41,010 nt of DNA from assembly GCA_949494735.1 (NCBI GenBank), contig CATABD010000015.1, positions 1 through 41,010 of the forward strand, given 5' to 3'. The DNA is from an uncultured Oscillospiraceae bacterium. Its GTDB lineage: Bacteria; Bacillota; Clostridia; Oscillospirales; Oscillospiraceae. Numbering within the stretch: the stretch's first letter is position 1; each line of letters opens with the position of its first letter. Of this stretch, positions 16,005 to 23,122 are shown one piece after another. A program made the position numbers and the translations under genes. The notes under the pieces are model-generated. The model was not told the origin of the DNA, made no database searches, and saw nothing but the letters and a program-made list of their open reading frames with translations.

Positions 16005-16577
16005 TTACGCCTTCCCGCTTCCCCGGCGCAATACCCCTGCCAAAAGCCACAGAGCTGTAAGCAACAGGGTCGCGTTGCCATAGTGGGCGGCAGCCATGGC
16101 CCCAACACCAACCAGTGCGCCCACCAGGCAGCCGGACATGGCCGTCATCAGCCGCTCAGCCCAGTCTGTATCCAGCCGGATTGCCAGCAAGCCATACACC
16201 ACCCTTCCCCCATCCAGGGGCGGGATGGGCAGCAGGTTAAACGCCCCTATGGTCAGGCTCACCACCGCAGCAAGTTCCCAGTCAAGACCGAGCGCCAGCA
16301 AACCAAACAGCAGGTTTGCCCCCGGACCGGCCAGCGCTACCAGACTGTCCTGTCCATACCGCAGCGGGACATCGTAGTCCATGCGCAGCTCCGCGCCCAC
16401 CACCGTCAATGACAAACTACGAACATGCCCCCCGCACACTGTGGCAGCCACAACATGTCCCAGCTCATGGAAAAAACAGGCCAGCAGCCCCCAGGGCAGC
16501 AACCCCACCCCTTCGTCCAGCCAGAACAAAGCGCCCAACACAACCAAAAAGCCGGGGCTTACCTCTACCCTGGGCAT
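16005..16577 (-). CDS. Site-2 metalloprotease, SpoIVFB-like (peptidase M50)
   Basis: A 190-residue, very hydrophobic intramembrane zinc protease. HExxH is FFHELGHVV (H37, E38, H41), and the third ligand motif is NLLPIPPLDGGR near 130. It lies directly behind an M23 protein, the layout of spoIVFA-spoIVFB. In B. subtilis SpoIVFB cuts pro-sigma-K in the mother cell and SpoIVFA holds it inactive. No C-terminal CBS domain is present, unlike B. subtilis SpoIVFB. The ATG at 16577 is 1 base past the upstream TGA with GGAG before it. A longer frame to 16631 overlaps that gene and is less likely. Protease call firm, SpoIVFB role by context. Confidence 0.85.
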   Translation of the reverse strand: MPRVEVSPGFLVVLGALFWLDEGVGLLPWGLLACFFHELGHVVAATVCGGHVRSLSLTVVGAELRMDYDVPLRYGQDSLVALAGPGANLLFGLLALGLDWELAAVVSLTIGAFNLLPIPPLDGGRVVYGLLAIRLDTDWAERLMTAMSGCLVGALVGVGAMAAAHYGNATLLLTALWLLAGVLRRGSGKA

Positions 16578-16578
16578 A

Positions 16579-17577
16579 TCATGGCAGCTCCACATAGTAT
16601 GCTGGATCCAAGCGGATATTGTCCTTTTCAATGGTCAAATGGAGGTGTGAACCGGTAGCATTGCCGGTATGCCCCACCAGAGCCACAGTCTGGCCGCAGG
16701 CTACCTCGTCCCCTTTGTGCACCAGCAACTTGCTGCAATGGGCATAGAAACTGCTGACATTGTTTTCGTGACGGATCTTCAGGTAATTGCCAAATTCATC
16801 ACTCTCCCCAATGTATTCCACCACGCCGGAGGAAAACGCGCCGATCTCAGCCCCCTCCTCCGCCCCAATGTCCAGAGCCAAATGAAACTCGTTTTCACCG
16901 TCAATGGGGCTGTCCCGGTAGCCGAAGCCGGATGTAGCAGTCCCCATCACCGGCACTGCCGTCTCGCTCAGCCCTAACTCATAAAACGCCATGCTCACAT
17001 TCCGCGGCAGCTTGACCCCATCCTCCGTGTATTCCTGCGCCACCGCCGTCTCCAAAACCGGCTGGGCGGTCTCCGGTTGGCTGGATGCCGGAGCGCTTTC
17101 CACCGGCTCGTCCCCTTTTTCTTCGGGCCTGGTCCCAGCCAGAATACCGTGGCTGTTCAGATAGCTCAGCCCCCCTCCCGGCGTATTGCTCAGCAGTCCC
17201 ACGGGATATTCCGGGGTATCGTCTGTTGGCTGGGTGGGCGCAGGCGGCTCCTCAGCCACCTCCACGCCCAGCAGCATATGGCACAGGGTCTCCAAGGCCC
17301 CTTTTACCGGCTCGCCTTGGGTAAGGGCCGATCCAAAACGCTGGAAGGCGGCCCTAAAATCCACATTAGCCGCAGCCGCAGCCTTCCATGCCTCCAGCTG
17401 GACAGGAAATACTCCCCGGCCGATGTACACCAGCAGAAACAGTGCCAAACTGACCGCCAGCTGGATCAGCCTGAGCCGGTTTCGGTCGACGTCACCGCCC
17501 TGTGCCTGCCGCCTCCCTCTCTGGCCAGGCCGCCGTCCGCCCCCTGACGTCCTGGGCCTTTCTGTTCTGCCGCCCAT
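16579..17577 (-). CDS. Membrane-anchored M23 peptidase, SpoIVFA-like
   Basis: A 332-residue protein with a basic Arg/Gly-rich cytoplasmic head, one membrane segment at about 36-53 (LIQLAVSLALFLLVYIG), a variable Pro/Glu-rich spacer and a C-terminal LytM/M23 domain. In the LytM domain the ligands of HxxxD (FHLALDIG) and HxH (SHLHLTI) are intact. SpoIVFA has this build and sits in the outer forespore membrane next to SpoIVFB. The start at 17577 has AAGGAGG 8 bases upstream. A sigma-E-type promoter lies about 33-62 bases before it. It could instead be a forespore or vegetative endopeptidase (SpoIIQ-like), but the M50 partner argues for SpoIVFA. Confidence 0.8.
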   Translation of the reverse strand: MGGRTERPRTSGGGRRPGQRGRRQAQGGDVDRNRLRLIQLAVSLALFLLVYIGRGVFPVQLEAWKAAAAANVDFRAAFQRFGSALTQGEPVKGALETLCHMLLGVEVAEEPPAPTQPTDDTPEYPVGLLSNTPGGGLSYLNSHGILAGTRPEEKGDEPVESAPASSQPETAQPVLETAVAQEYTEDGVKLPRNVSMAFYELGLSETAVPVMGTATSGFGYRDSPIDGENEFHLALDIGAEEGAEIGAFSSGVVEYIGESDEFGNYLKIRHENNVSSFYAHCSKLLVHKGDEVACGQTVALVGHTGNATGSHLHLTIEKDNIRLDPAYYVELP

Positions 17578-17609
17578 ACCATATCCCTCCTTGTCCACAC
17601 AGCCTGCAT

Positions 17610-17639
17610 TACTGTATGACCTAAGCAGGGATTTTATGC
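17610..17639 (-). promoter_or_regulatory. Sigma-E-type promoter of the SpoIVFA/FB-like pair
   Basis: On the minus strand GCATAAA (17633-17639), 14 bases, then CATACAGTA (17610-17618). The -35 shape, the exact 14-base spacer and the CATACA -10 core match the mother-cell sigma-E consensus known from B. subtilis. In that species spoIVF is sigma-E dependent. Confidence 0.7.
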
Positions 17640-17692
17640 AAACCATCCTGGGTTTTTAGGCGAAGGAACGGCTGGTCGTTCGATGTAAAACG

Positions 17693-18403
17693 TTAGGGGT
17701 TGGAGAAGAAAAAGGGATTTTTCAAGCAGTTCGATCCAAAGGTTTTGACCGCCATCCGATACATAGCCCTTGCGTGAATGCGGTCATGCCACAAAAACCG
17801 CCGAAGCACTTTCCGCACTGACCACAGCTCGTCATAGCTGCCTGTTACAGCCGGGGCGCTTAGAAATCCGGGCGAGTGCTCCAGCAGCTCAAAGCCCCTC
17901 ATCCGGCAATGGATGATCGTCCCCTCGTTGTCCGCGTCCACACCGATCTCTCCGAAATAATAGGAGTTGACATTTTTCGTGTGTTGGTACATCTCACGGG
18001 CCGTCCGGGGAACCGGGCCATAAAACGTCCTCCGCTCCGGCAGGCAGCTCGCATCCTTATCCGGCACAGAGCGGTACAGAGCATAAAAATCCTCTGCGGA
18101 TTTCAGGGCCAGCAGTTTCAGCCGCTGGTACTCCTGCTTTGTCAGCGGTATCTGCTCCTTCTCAAAAATGATATCCGAGTCGGCATCGGCAATCTGAAGC
18201 TCGCTGGCTTTTTCTTGTACAATCTCAACTTCAAAGGTGTCGGGACATCTCTCACCGCTCCAACGCAGGTAAGACATGAGTTCTTCCCGCATTTTTTCCA
18301 CTGCCGGCGCTCTGCCCGCCCCTCGTGCATATGCCCCCGGATAGTCCACCGCATGCAGCAGGGTATCGTCCCCATTATGCTCCCAAGCACACCGAATTGT
18401 CAT
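17693..18403 (-). CDS. Uncharacterised protein with DinB-like C-terminal part
   Basis: A 236-residue protein I cannot assign firmly. The first ~45 residues form a small alpha/beta-looking domain (TIRCAWEHNGDDTLLHAVDY). From about 110 on the sequence resembles the four-helix DinB/YfiT fold: ARTAREM-like helix start (RTAREMYQHTKNVNSYY), and WSVRKVLRRFLWHDRIHARAMYRM near the end, with a histidine pair (HDRIH) where DinB proteins bind metal. DinB-fold proteins include thiol-dependent transferases. It starts with AAGGGGGG before the ATG, 27 bp downstream of a methyltransferase gene, so the two probably share a transcript. No signal peptide or membrane segment. Confidence 0.6.
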   Translation of the reverse strand: MTIRCAWEHNGDDTLLHAVDYPGAYARGAGRAPAVEKMREELMSYLRWSGERCPDTFEVEIVQEKASELQIADADSDIIFEKEQIPLTKQEYQRLKLLALKSAEDFYALYRSVPDKDASCLPERRTFYGPVPRTAREMYQHTKNVNSYYFGEIGVDADNEGTIIHCRMRGFELLEHSPGFLSAPAVTGSYDELWSVRKVLRRFLWHDRIHARAMYRMAVKTFGSNCLKNPFFFSNP

Positions 18404-18430
18404 ATTCTACCCCCCTTAGCGCCCGTTTTT

Positions 18431-19228
18431 CTAGTTCTCCCCCACGAAAAGCAGGTGGTTTGTCATGCCCAGGAATTCCGGCTTTTCGCAGATATAAAAA
18501 TGATACCTCAGGTACTGCCGGTAGCTCTCCTCATCCATGGCATCAATCTGTTTCTCCATCAGTTCGCTTGCGCCGTCCGCCGCAACCTCGTGAACCACAT
18601 GCACGCCGCCCTCCCGGAGCATCCGGCGGCATTCGTCCACCGTATGAAAGACAAAGGGGAAGTCCATCAGCTTGAAGGTCTCTTTGTTATATTCTCCCGC
18701 CGCGAAATAGTCCGTCCGATAGGAAAATTCCGTCAAAATCACAAAATCATTGGAGATAAACGCAAAAAAGAGTTTGCCCCCCGGCTTGCACACCCGTCTG
18801 GCCTCCGCAATACACCGCTGTTTGTCCCCCTCCCCATGCAGATGGTAAAGCGGGCCAAGGAGCAGCACCACATCAAAGCTGCCGTCCTCATAACGGCTCA
18901 AATCCATGGCGTTTCCTTGAACCAGACGAACATTGTCCTCGGGCGTGAGCTTTGCCTCAAACGCCTTCAGGTTGTGCTCTGCCAATTCCAGCGCGCACAC
19001 TTCATGTCCCTTCCGGGCAAAATAGAGACTGTACTCCCCCGCCCCGGCCCCCACGTCCAGAATCCTGTCTCCAGGCTTTAAATAGCGTTCAATATACCGG
19101 GTCGTGGTCAAAAACTCGACCCGCGCGGACTTAGAGCGGTTCAGGCGGCTGTTTTCATCAAATACCTCGTAAATTTTCTGAACCTGCTCCGCTTCAACCG
19201 CAATGTTCCGAATTTCGTCAAGTTTCAT
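18431..19228 (-). CDS. Class I SAM-dependent methyltransferase
   Basis: A 265-residue methyltransferase. Motif I is ILDVGAGAGEYSLYFA (about residues 56-71), the acidic end of strand 2 is CALELAEHNLK, motif III is SFDVVLLLGPLYHL, and the cofactor fold closes with CKPGGKLFFAFIS. It resembles small-molecule methyltransferases; the substrate cannot be read from sequence. I place the start at 19228 because GGAGGGATTGAG precedes that ATG. The open frame to 19360 runs into the tRNA and its residues are unrelated. Downstream is the DinB-like gene. The tRNA-Gly transcript could read into it. Confidence 0.9.
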   Translation of the reverse strand: MKLDEIRNIAVEAEQVQKIYEVFDENSRLNRSKSARVEFLTTTRYIERYLKPGDRILDVGAGAGEYSLYFARKGHEVCALELAEHNLKAFEAKLTPEDNVRLVQGNAMDLSRYEDGSFDVVLLLGPLYHLHGEGDKQRCIAEARRVCKPGGKLFFAFISNDFVILTEFSYRTDYFAAGEYNKETFKLMDFPFVFHTVDECRRMLREGGVHVVHEVAADGASELMEKQIDAMDEESYRQYLRYHFYICEKPEFLGMTNHLLFVGEN

Positions 19229-19261
19229 CTCAATCCCTCCAAATTTCATGTAAAACAAAAC

Positions 19262-19305
19262 TGGACATCCATCTTGATACCTCAGTATCAAAACAGATGC
19301 CCAGC
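19262..19305 (-). terminator. Probable terminator of tRNA-Gly
   Basis: Minus strand: GGGCATC ... GATGTCC arms enclose an inner hairpin TGATAC/GTATCA, then AGTTTTGTTTT. The hairpin starts about 8 bases past the tRNA CCA. The outer stem is imperfect, so leak into the methyltransferase gene is likely. Confidence 0.6.
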
Positions 19306-19308
19306 TTC

Positions 19309-19382
19309 TGGAGCGGGTGAGGGGAATCGAACCCCCGTGTTCAGCTTGGGAAGCTGACATTCTGCCATTGAACTACACCCGC
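19309..19382 (-). tRNA. tRNA-Gly (anticodon CCC)
   Basis: Cloverleaf on the minus strand: acceptor GCGGGTG/CACCCGC, anticodon stem TCAGC/GCTGA with loop TTCCCAA (anticodon CCC), T arm GGGGG-TTCGATT-CCCCT, discriminator T and encoded CCA. Promoter and terminator are both present. Confidence 0.95.
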
Positions 19383-19394
19383 ATCTGTTTTTGC

Positions 19395-19423
19395 ATTATA
19401 TCAGACGGCGGCCAAAAATGCAA
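19395..19423 (-). promoter_or_regulatory. Promoter of tRNA-Gly
   Basis: TTGCAT (19418-19423), 17 bases, TATAAT (19395-19400) on the minus strand, 12 bases before the mature tRNA. Confidence 0.82.
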
Positions 19424-19480
19424 GCATTTTTTTAGAGAAACTTACAGGATATGGAATTTCAAATTTTTCACAAAAACCCC

Positions 19481-19509
19481 TTTACAAACCGAATATTTAT
19501 TGCTATAAT
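19481..19509 (+). promoter_or_regulatory. Promoter of the 27-codon gene
   Basis: TTTACA (19481-19486), exactly 17 bases, TATAAT (19504-19509). One of the best housekeeping-type promoters in the window. Transcription should start about 25 bases before the ATG. Confidence 0.85.
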
Positions 19510-19540
19510 ACACAACAACAAAGCTAAGGAGGTGATGACA

Positions 19541-19624
19541 ATGAAGGTCCTCTTTCAGAATGTGCCCGTTGATATCGACGAGTTGATCTTCGCCGGAGAG
19601 ACTACCGTTCCCAGCGACCGCTGA
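19541..19624 (+). CDS. Small protein of 27 residues, family not recognised
   Basis: ATG at 19541 to TGA at 19622-19624. The peptide starts MKVLFQNVPVDIDELIF and ends AGETTVPSDR. It is acidic and mildly amphipathic, with no Cys, no signal peptide and no membrane segment. Evidence that it is real is in the signals: a consensus promoter, then AAGGAGGTGAT, an 11-base match to the 3' end of 16S rRNA, with 8 bases between GGAGG and the ATG, and an intrinsic terminator 34 bases after the stop. It stands alone on the plus strand between minus-strand genes. So it is not a leader peptide for a downstream gene. Function unknown; a peptide regulator, a substrate for modification or a dual-function RNA are possible. 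Confidence 0.75.
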   Translation: MKVLFQNVPVDIDELIFAGETTVPSDR

Positions 19625-19657
19625 ACGTACGGAATTTCAAAGGTTATAAGGTTTAAC

Positions 19658-19686
19658 TCGTCCTTAAAAGGGACGATTTTTATTTT
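19658..19686 (+). terminator. Terminator of the 27-codon gene
   Basis: TCGTCC (19658-19663) pairs with GGACGA (19671-19676), followed by TTTTTATTTT. The stem is short but the T tract is strong. Confidence 0.75.
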
Positions 19687-19693
19687 GCCTGAA

Positions 19694-19727
19694 GAAGGGG
19701 CGCCGCTTTTTTGAGCGGCGCCCCTTC
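19694..19727 (-). terminator. Terminator hairpin at the end of the his operon
   Basis: A perfect 14-bp stem GAAGGGGCGCCGCT / AGCGGCGCCCCTTC lies 13 bases after the BI-1 stop codon. The T run on the minus strand is weak (TTC then mixed), so the strength of the stem must do most of the work. Confidence 0.7.
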
Positions 19728-19740
19728 CATATTGCGGCTT

Positions 19741-20463
19741 TTACCTGCTGCTCCTGCCCCGCCCCAAAAAGCGAAGCAGGTAGAGAAACAGGTTAATGAA
19801 GTCCAGGTATAGCTGCAACGCGGAATAGATGGACGCTTTTTGCAACGTCGCCGCATCGCCGTAGAAGTACTCATAATTTGCCTTGATTTTCTGCACATCA
19901 TAGGCGGTAAAGCAGAGAAACACGACAATGCCCACCATGCAGATGATCCGCTCCAACGCGCTCAGATTAAGGAACATGGTCAGCAGTCCCGCAACGAGCA
20001 GGAAAATCAGGCCGCCGATGAGCAGGGGGCGAAGCTTGGACAGGTCGGTCTTGGTATAACGCCCATATAGGGCAAACGCGCCGAAAAACAGGGCGGTCAG
20101 GCCAAAAATCACAACCAGGTTGGCCACGTCATAGATCACGAAGTATGCGGAAAACACCACGCCGTTAAGGATGGAGTAAACAGCGAACAGCATCCGGGTA
20201 ACGCCCACTGGCCGTTTCAAAATACCCACAGACAAAATGAGTACCACCGCAACCTCGGCAATGAGCAGTACCACAGGGATATAGGGATTTACAAAGAGGT
20301 AAATCACCGCGCCGGTCATGGCCAAAGCCGCCGCAAGCAAAAAGGTAATCATCAGGCCCACAAACATCCAGCCAAAAGTACGGGCCACGTACTGGTTCAG
20401 TGTCAACCCCGCCTGGGCATAGCTGCTGTCGAAGTCGTATTGGTTCATATTGCGTTCTTCCAT
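19741..20463 (-). CDS. Bax inhibitor-1 (BI-1/YccA) family membrane protein
   Basis: A 240-residue protein with seven predicted membrane segments between about residues 25 and 230. It is of the transmembrane BAX inhibitor motif family, which includes B. subtilis YetJ, a pH-sensitive calcium leak channel. The conserved aspartate pair appears as FTAYDVQKI and QLYLDFINLFLYLLR. The N-terminus FDSSYAQAGLTLNQYVARTFGWMF fits bacterial members. Its ribosome binding site AAGGAG lies inside the end of hisE, 2 bases before which that gene stops. So it is the last gene of the histidine operon transcript, a role with no obvious link to histidine. Confidence 0.93.
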   Translation of the reverse strand: MEERNMNQYDFDSSYAQAGLTLNQYVARTFGWMFVGLMITFLLAAALAMTGAVIYLFVNPYIPVVLLIAEVAVVLILSVGILKRPVGVTRMLFAVYSILNGVVFSAYFVIYDVANLVVIFGLTALFFGAFALYGRYTKTDLSKLRPLLIGGLIFLLVAGLLTMFLNLSALERIICMVGIVVFLCFTAYDVQKIKANYEYFYGDAATLQKASIYSALQLYLDFINLFLYLLRFLGRGRSSR

Positions 20464-20465
20464 AA

Positions 20466-20792
20466 TCAGCTCTCCTTATCCACTTGTTTCATCTGCTTCA
20501 GGTTTCCGATTTTCTGCGCCCGGCGGTCCAGCTCAGCCAGCACATCACCCAAGGGGATCTCCTTTTCCGCCAGCATCACCATCAAATGATAGATGAGGTC
20601 GGAGACCTCCCCCACCGTATCGGCAGACACATCGTTTTTTGCCGCGATGATGGTCTCAGCGCACTCCTCCCCCACCTTTTTCAGAATCTTATCCAGCCCC
20701 TTGTCAAACAGGTAGCAGGTATATGATCCCTCCTGGGGGTGGGCCCGGCGGTCCAAAACCACCTGGTATAACGCCTCCAATGTGCTGTCCAT
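20466..20792 (-). CDS. hisE: Phosphoribosyl-ATP pyrophosphatase
   Basis: A 108-residue all-helical MazG-like pyrophosphohydrolase, step 2 of histidine biosynthesis. The metal-binding signature is GEECAETIIAAKN and EVSDLIYHLMVML. The usual SYT-YLFDKG-DKILKKVGEE run is present. The start at 20792 has CAGGAGGGA upstream; the open frame to 20867 enters the hisI gene and is rejected. Here HisE is a separate protein, not fused to HisI. Confidence 0.96.
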   Translation of the reverse strand: MDSTLEALYQVVLDRRAHPQEGSYTCYLFDKGLDKILKKVGEECAETIIAAKNDVSADTVGEVSDLIYHLMVMLAEKEIPLGDVLAELDRRAQKIGNLKQMKQVDKES

Positions 20793-20818
20793 AGCATATC
20801 CCTCCTGAACATTTTTCA

Positions 20819-21139
20819 TTATAGCGCAATTCGGTTGAAAAAGCAACTCCTTGCTCCCGTGTGGCACACCGGCCCATCAGGAACGCACAGATACAGCAGC
20901 GTATCCGTATCGCAGTCGGCAAAGACTTCTTTGACATGGAGGTAATTTCCACTGGTCGCTCCCTTATTCCACAGCTCGCCCCGGCTCCTGCTCCAGAACC
21001 AGGCGGTTTTTGTTTGAACAGTAAGCCTTACCGCCTCCCGGTTTGTGAATCCCAGCATAAGCACCTCCCGGCTGTCCGCGTGCTGGACAATTACCGGAAT
21101 CAGCTCTGATTTTTGAAATAGCAGGTCAAGATCAAACAT
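20819..21139 (-). CDS. hisI: Phosphoribosyl-AMP cyclohydrolase
   Basis: A 106-residue enzyme opening the purine ring in step 3 of histidine biosynthesis. Family motifs are [19 protein letters not shown], the metal-binding DCDTDTLL and the late Cys pair region [16 protein letters not shown] at 21139 follows AGGTGAGG. A GTG at 21148 overlapping the hisF stop is an alternative. It sits directly behind hisF, followed after 26 bp by hisE. Confidence 0.96.
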   Translation of the reverse strand: MFDLDLLFQKSELIPVIVQHADSREVLMLGFTNREAVRLTVQTKTAWFWSRSRGELWNKGATSGNYLHVKEVFADCDTDTLLYLCVPDGPVCHTGARSCFFNRIAL

Positions 21140-21144
21140 TTTCC

Positions 21145-21900
21145 TCACCTCACAGGAATATTCCTGCCCCGCAGGAACTCCTTGACCTGGGGCACGGTCA
21201 GCTCCCCGAAGTGGAACAACGATGCCGCCAGCGCCGCGTCGCAGCCTGTCTCCTCAAACACCTGGGCAAAATGCTCCAAACTGCCGCAGCCGCCGGATGC
21301 AATCACCGGGATGGACACGGCATTGGCCACCGCCCTTGTCATTTCAAGGTCAAAGCCCGCTTTGGTGCCGTCGGCATCCATGGAGGTGAGTAAGATCTCC
21401 CCCGCCCCCAGCTCCTGGCCCCGGCGGGCCCACTCCACGGCATCCACGCCGGTGGGCGTCCTCCCCCCTGCCACCACCACCTCGTACCACCCCTCGGGAC
21501 TGCGGCGGGCGTCGATGGCAAGCACCACGCACTGGGAGCCAAACCGTTGAGCAGCACGGGCAATCAAGGTTTGGTCCTTAACAGCAGAGGAGTTCACGGA
21601 AATTTTGTCCGCCCCTGCCCGCAGAAGCCGTTGGAAGTCTTCCAGGGTTCGGATTCCGCCCCCCACGGTTAGGGGAACAAACACCTGGGCGGCAGTGCGT
21701 TCCACCACATCGGCCACGGTATCCCGGGCGTCACTGGTAGCCGTGATATCCAGAAAAACGATTTCGTCCGCCCCCTGGTCGGAGTAAAACCTGGCCAGCT
21801 CCACCGGGTCGCCTGCGTCTCGGATATTCACAAAATTAACCCCTTTGACTACGCGGCCATCCCGCACATCCAGGCAAGGGATGATTCGTTTGGCTAACAT
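21145..21900 (-). CDS. hisF: Imidazole glycerol phosphate synthase, cyclase subunit
   Basis: A 251-residue (beta/alpha)8 barrel that uses ammonia from HisH to form imidazole glycerol phosphate and AICAR. The catalytic aspartates are in [15 protein letters not shown] (residue 11) and [14 protein letters not shown] (about residue 129). Phosphate-binding loops VGGGI and ASGGCG are in place. Its first bases overlap the end of the small kinase gene by 7 bp, with TTGGAGG just upstream. Works with hisH, found 1.2 kb upstream. Confidence 0.98.
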   Translation of the reverse strand: MLAKRIIPCLDVRDGRVVKGVNFVNIRDAGDPVELARFYSDQGADEIVFLDITATSDARDTVADVVERTAAQVFVPLTVGGGIRTLEDFQRLLRAGADKISVNSSAVKDQTLIARAAQRFGSQCVVLAIDARRSPEGWYEVVVAGGRTPTGVDAVEWARRGQELGAGEILLTSMDADGTKAGFDLEMTRAVANAVSIPVIASGGCGSLEHFAQVFEETGCDAALAASLFHFGELTVPQVKEFLRGRNIPVR

Positions 21901-22403
21901 GAAAGTCCCTCCAAATACCGGTCAATATCCCGTTGCCTCTTTAATACGACCGTTTTTTCATGATAACGCTCCAATACCTTTTGAAACTTTTCCTTCTTCC
22001 TCCGGGTACGGCCCTCCCAGAGAATCCACCACATGAATGCCCAATCCATCTTCTCACAGCAGCCATCCGCCATATCTGGCCGGGATTTTCCATGAAATTG
22101 GAAATATCGCTTCCATGCGCGCCAGAAGCAGGCGAGGCGCGGAAAATTTAAGAAAATAATGGAATCTGCCTCATTCAAACGGCGCTCATACTCAAAATTT
22201 GAGTATGTGCCATCAATGACCCAGGTAGGATTCTCCATAAATTCATGAACCATTTGATGGGCCTCCGCCCGATCCCGCTCCTCCCAATTTGGCGTGAACT
22301 GTACCTTGTCAAAGTGGAGCACCGGCGCACCGTACCGCTCCCCCAGCGCCCGGGCCAGCGTGGACTTCCCCGCCCCACTGTACCCGATCACGGCAATCTT
22401 CAT
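21894..22403 (-). CDS. Small P-loop kinase, FlaR/topology-modulation-like
   Basis: A 169-residue P-loop protein with Walker [10 protein letters not shown] (about residues 7-15). It then has [15 protein letters not shown] (LD-type second motif), [15 protein letters not shown] and [20 protein letters not shown]. These match the adenylate-kinase-like family annotated as DNA topology modulation protein FlaR. Those names are historical; the substrate is unknown. It overlaps hisA by 4 bp (ATGA) and hisF by 7 bp. So it is translated as an internal part of the histidine operon. No lid domain of true adenylate kinase is seen. A nucleotide or small-molecule kinase linked to the operon is the reasonable inference. 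Confidence 0.88.
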   Translation of the reverse strand: MKIAVIGYSGAGKSTLARALGERYGAPVLHFDKVQFTPNWEERDRAEAHQMVHEFMENPTWVIDGTYSNFEYERRLNEADSIIFLNFPRLACFWRAWKRYFQFHGKSRPDMADGCCEKMDWAFMWWILWEGRTRRKKEKFQKVLERYHEKTVVLKRQRDIDRYLEGLSC

Positions 22404-23122
22404 TGCTGCGGCCCCGCTTCCCGAACCGCCTGCGCCAAGTCCAACATCCCGGAATAGTACGCCTTTCCAATAATCGCCCCGTACAGCCCCATATCCCGGA
22501 GCCGCCTCACGTCGTCCAAGGTGGTCACTCCGCCGGAGGCTACGATATCACATTTTACCGCCCTTTGCAGCTCAGCCAGCTGCCCGAAATTGGGTCCGGA
22601 TAACATCCCATCTGTAGCAATATCCGTAAAGATTATTACCTTTACGCCTTTTTTCTCCATTTCCCGGGCAAGCTCTACGCCGCTGAGCCTGGAGTCCTGT
22701 TCCCAGCCCGAGGTGCGCACCCGGCCGTTCAGACAGTCGATGCCCACCGCCACCCGGTCTCCACACCGTCCCAGTGCGTAGTCTACCACCGCCGGGTTTG
22801 TGACGGCTGCGGAACCGATAATCAGCCGGGCAACCCCTGTTCCGGCAACCGCATCCACATCTTCCCTGGTCTTAATCCCGCCGCCCAGCTCCACCTGTAA
22901 TCCGGCCCCCCGGACCACCTCATCGATGGCGGGGAAATTCTGCCGGATCCCATCCCTGGCGCCGTTCAAGTCCACCATATGTATCCACCTCGCCCCAGCG
23001 GCGGCAAACGCCCGGGCGGTTTCCAGCGCATTGTCCGCCACCTGGCTTGCGGTGGAAAATTCTCCTTTTTGCAGACGGACACACCGTCCGTCCTTCATGT
23101 CAATGGCAGGCAAAATAATCAT
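22400..23122 (-). CDS. hisA: ProFAR isomerase (HisA)
   Basis: A 240-residue (beta/alpha)8 barrel that isomerises ProFAR to PRFAR in step 4. The catalytic Asp is in PAIDMKDGRCVRLQKG (D8), and its partner is in FTDIATDGMLSGPN. The repeated phosphate-binding half-barrel motifs LGGGIKT and ASGGVTT show the family's internal duplication. Start overlaps the hisH stop (ATGA), end overlaps the kinase gene. PriA-type dual function (tryptophan) cannot be judged. Confidence 0.98.
   Translation of the reverse strand: MIILPAIDMKDGRCVRLQKGEFSTASQVADNALETARAFAAAGARWIHMVDLNGARDGIRQNFPAIDEVVRGAGLQVELGGGIKTREDVDAVAGTGVARLIIGSAAVTNPAVVDYALGRCGDRVAVGIDCLNGRVRTSGWEQDSRLSGVELAREMEKKGVKVIIFTDIATDGMLSGPNFGQLAELQRAVKCDIVASGGVTTLDDVRRLRDMGLYGAIIGKAYYSGMLDLAQAVREAGPQQ

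Larger units (their letters stand above)
19453..19641. repeat. 11-bp direct repeats flanking the 27-codon gene
   Basis: GGAATTTCAAA occurs at 19453-19463 and again at 19631-19641, one copy upstream of the promoter and one just after the stop codon. I see no terminal inverted repeats inside. It may be chance in A/T-rich DNA, a regulator site pair, or an insertion footprint. Confidence 0.4.

Noticed and set aside
17876-19081. Plus-strand open frame of 401 codons
   Set aside because: Antisense to both the methyltransferase and the DinB-like gene, each of which has clear motifs or signals.
20477-20486. TTATCCACT resembling a DnaA box
   Set aside because: Single copy, one mismatch to TTATCCACA, inside hisE, with no cluster or A/T-rich element near it.
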